Made by a program: the position numbers and the translations under genes
Assembly: GCA_937892315.1 (NCBI GenBank)
Contig: CALAVF010000158.1
Span: 1-6,328 of the forward strand
Direction of reading: 5' to 3'
Source of the DNA: an uncultured Prevotellaceae bacterium
GTDB taxonomy: Bacteria > Bacteroidota > Bacteroidia > Bacteroidales > Bacteroidaceae
Length of the DNA stretch: 6,328 nucleotides
Part shown: piece by piece, positions 4,752 to 6,328 of the stretch
Layout: each line of letters starts with the position of its first letter
Position numbering within the stretch: the first letter of the stretch is position 1
The notes under the pieces: model-generated
Told to the model about the DNA's origin: nothing
Database searches by the model: none
What the model saw: the letters and a program-made list of their open reading frames with translations, nothing else

Positions 4752-5342
4752 ATGAAAAAAATTATTTTTGCAACCATTGCATTCGTAGCAATTTTTTCAA
4801 TGGCAAGTTGCCAAAAAGACGATGAGGACTCTTCTGCATCTATCGTGGGGACATGGGAAACTTCCGATTCTAAATTCGAATATCAGGATAAGAACGGTGA
4901 AATACTCAGTGAAGAGGAGTTTTACTATCGAGTGTTGAAACAGCAATTAGAAGAGGCTCATGAAGCTTATACAGAAGAAGAACTTAGAAAGCAGGCTGCA
5001 GACATTGCAAATACTCCTCAGGATACCATGAGATTCGTCTTCGGTGCAGACGGCAGTATTAAGTACAGCATAAAGTTCATCGAATCAGATGATTATAAAG
5101 ATGAAGTTACGGGCACCTATAAGCTTGATGGCAACAAACTTAGTTACACCTTCATAGAAGATGCAGTGAACACTACTGCTACTGTTACTGTACTCTCCCT
5201 TACCGAAACAGAGCTCAAGATTAGGTTTGACAACCCTAAAGATGCTCTAACCAAGGAAATATTCTCAATGCTCGATGACATCTTTGGCAGCAGTGGCGAT
5301 TACGACATGATTTTGGTTGAAACCTTAAAAAGGGTCAAATAA
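4752..5342 (+). CDS. Lipocalin-like surface lipoprotein
   Basis: 196 residues. A type II signal peptide (MKKIIFATIAFVAIFSMAS) ends at lipid-anchored Cys20. The residues just after it, QKDDED, match the lipoprotein export signal described for Bacteroidetes (Lys followed by acidic residues), which sends lipoproteins to the cell surface. The mature part looks like the lipocalin-like family of Bacteroidales: IVGTWE at 31-36, a charged helical insert at about 52-86 (EEEFYYRVLKQQLEEAHEAY), then strands MRFVFGADGSIKYS, GTYKLDGNKLSYTF and ELKIRFD at 93-160. It ends VETLKRVK, a plausible natural end. No ligand can be named. No Shine-Dalgarno site precedes the start. Its DNA is much poorer in GC than the genes to the left. 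The stop codon lies at the break with the Slam-like fragment, so no terminator is visible. Confidence 0.85.
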   Translation: MKKIIFATIAFVAIFSMASCQKDDEDSSASIVGTWETSDSKFEYQDKNGEILSEEEFYYRVLKQQLEEAHEAYTEEELRKQAADIANTPQDTMRFVFGADGSIKYSIKFIESDDYKDEVTGTYKLDGNKLSYTFIEDAVNTTATVTVLSLTETELKIRFDNPKDALTKEIFSMLDDIFGSSGDYDMILVETLKRVK

Positions 5343-6325
5343 TAAACAATATGCGGATTCAAAGAATAAGATTGTCCGTTCATATATTGCCCATATTCAT
5401 CATATTTATTGTCCAGAACACGAAAAGATATTCCACTAGATAATTTACGTGACCAATCGTAATTTGTATCTAATTTTAATCCGTACGCCCAATTATAACC
5501 TTCCCTTCCGTACCAGCGACGATTTACAATCCCTGCCAACCAAACATCACCCCGCTCCCAGATATAACGCGGACCAGTTGATGCAGCCAAATACAAATCA
5601 TCATAATCATGTTTGTTATAAACATTGGCATAAATCATACTATCGCTTTTCCAGCGCCAATGCTGTTCAGACAATTTAAATTCATAATTGCCGCCCAATG
5701 ATAAATTTGTTCCAATAACGCGTTCTGGTTCTGGCAAATCACGACAAAAAGTCCCCCATCCATTAACAATACATTCTTTGCCCCCCGTCGCTTGATTCAC
5801 ATTAGTATCAGGCGCAGCACCAACATTAAACCATACATTCCAGTTTTTGTTTTGGCGCGCAACATACCGTAAATACATCATTTGTTGTTTTACAGCATCA
5901 GGAATATCTTTACCTGCCATGGCCAGACGCAAATGATAATCTGCACGATACCATTGATGTTTCTTCATATAGCAAATCGCTAATTCATAACGAACCTTGA
6001 CCAAATCAGGTTGGTCATCTAGAATTTTACGATAAATTTTAATAGCTTCGTCAACATTACCTTTTTTCTGTTCAATCTGCGCCAAAAGATACCATCGTTC
6101 AATTTCCACAGGTAAATTATTAGTCTGTGGCATATTGGTTAATATAAACAAAGCATTATCATAATTCCCCACATCAACCATATCGCCAGCCATTTTAACT
6201 GCTTCCAAAGCAGATACTGTAACAGATTGCTTACTATTAGATTCAGCCCATGAAAACATGGGCTGAATTCCTAGAATTAATAAAATCAAAACAAATCGTT
6301 TCAAATTTATTGCTTTTTCATACAA
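5300..6325 (-). pseudogene. Slam-like outer-membrane protein (TPR + DUF560 barrel), truncated
   Basis: The frame has 341 codons, but only about 328 look native; the last 13 (ending FKVSTKIMS) are antisense to the lipoprotein gene. Residues 9-27 form a signal peptide ending FSWA. About 40-155 are tetratricopeptide repeats (WYLLAQIEQKKGNVDEAIKI, VRYELAICYMKKHQWYRADY). From 161 a beta-barrel begins with the family hallmark WFNVGAAPDTNVNQAT, followed by alternating aromatic strands (NWAYGLKLDTNYDW, SSGISFRVLDNKYD). Two cysteines, 185 and 194, may close a loop. Slam proteins of Proteobacteria move lipoproteins across the outer membrane and are usually 450-490 residues, so the last third of the barrel is missing and the product could not fold normally. 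The start is uncertain: the in-frame codon at 6323-6325 is TTG, no ATG is in frame, and the frame is open to the edge. Codons are A/T-rich. Confidence 0.75.
5335..5347. other. Abrupt junction between unrelated sequences
   Basis: The lipoprotein stop (TAA at 5340-5342) is followed at once by antisense coding sequence of a Slam-like gene. There is no terminator, intergenic spacer or target-site duplication. The bases at the join, AAATAATAAAC, are A/T-rich and could serve as microhomology. The exact break cannot be placed to better than a few bases. Confidence 0.7.
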
Positions 6326-6328
6326 TAA

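Noticed and set aside
4574..4825. Plus-strand 83-codon frame before the lipoprotein
   Set aside because: It contains the lipoprotein promoter and overlaps the signal peptide in another frame; no ribosome site.
4752..6328. Lipoprotein and Slam as a convergent functional substrate-exporter pair
   Set aside because: The Slam barrel is cut at the join, the families come from different phyla, and the lipoprotein has a Bacteroidetes export signal that does not need Slam.

Overview
The window looks like a metagenome-derived segment that is mostly from a Bacteroidales bacterium of Prevotella type. Reasons: promoters of the Bacteroidetes form (TAnnTTTG at -7), mostly absent Shine-Dalgarno sites, two HU-like DNA-binding proteins of the family found in that phylum, a short secreted protein ending in a type IX secretion-type tail, and a lipoprotein with a Bacteroidetes-style surface-export signal after its lipid-anchored cysteine. 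Assignment below order level is inference.

Layout. Positions 1-2300, minus strand: a two-gene unit in GC-rich DNA. A 136-residue secreted protein comes first, and its stop overlaps by 4 bases the start of a large secreted beta-helix protein resembling the DUF4353 / Cthe_2159 carbohydrate-binding family, cut by the left edge inside a glycine run. Positions 2301-2637: a candidate -7 element, nested inverted repeats, a tandem GGACAAAA array and a clear terminator for the gene to its right. Positions 2638-3835, minus strand: two paralogous HU-like genes separated by 298 bases of nested repeats; the upstream one has a strong promoter and a real ribosome site. Positions 3836-4454: no convincing gene, but several repeat families and a 58-base A/T-only stretch. 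Positions 4455-4577: a 40-codon small ORF with a good ribosome site. Positions 4752-5342, plus strand: a lipocalin-like surface lipoprotein in much lower-GC DNA. Positions 5343-6328, minus strand: a Slam-like outer-membrane protein (TPR plus beta-barrel, DUF560), a family known from Proteobacteria. It is cut exactly where the lipoprotein gene ends.

How the parts relate. The beta-helix protein and its small partner probably act together outside the cell. The HU-like pair is nucleoid-associated, with unknown targets. The lipoprotein and the Slam fragment are thematically linked (surface lipoproteins and a surface-lipoprotein exporter), but the abrupt break at about 5342 and the mismatch in taxon make an assembly chimera or a recombination scar more likely than a working pair. 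I found no tRNA, rRNA, CRISPR array or transposase gene. The features most worth a second look are the break at about 5342, the nested intergenic repeats around the HU-like genes, and the shared N-terminal module of the coupled secreted pair.
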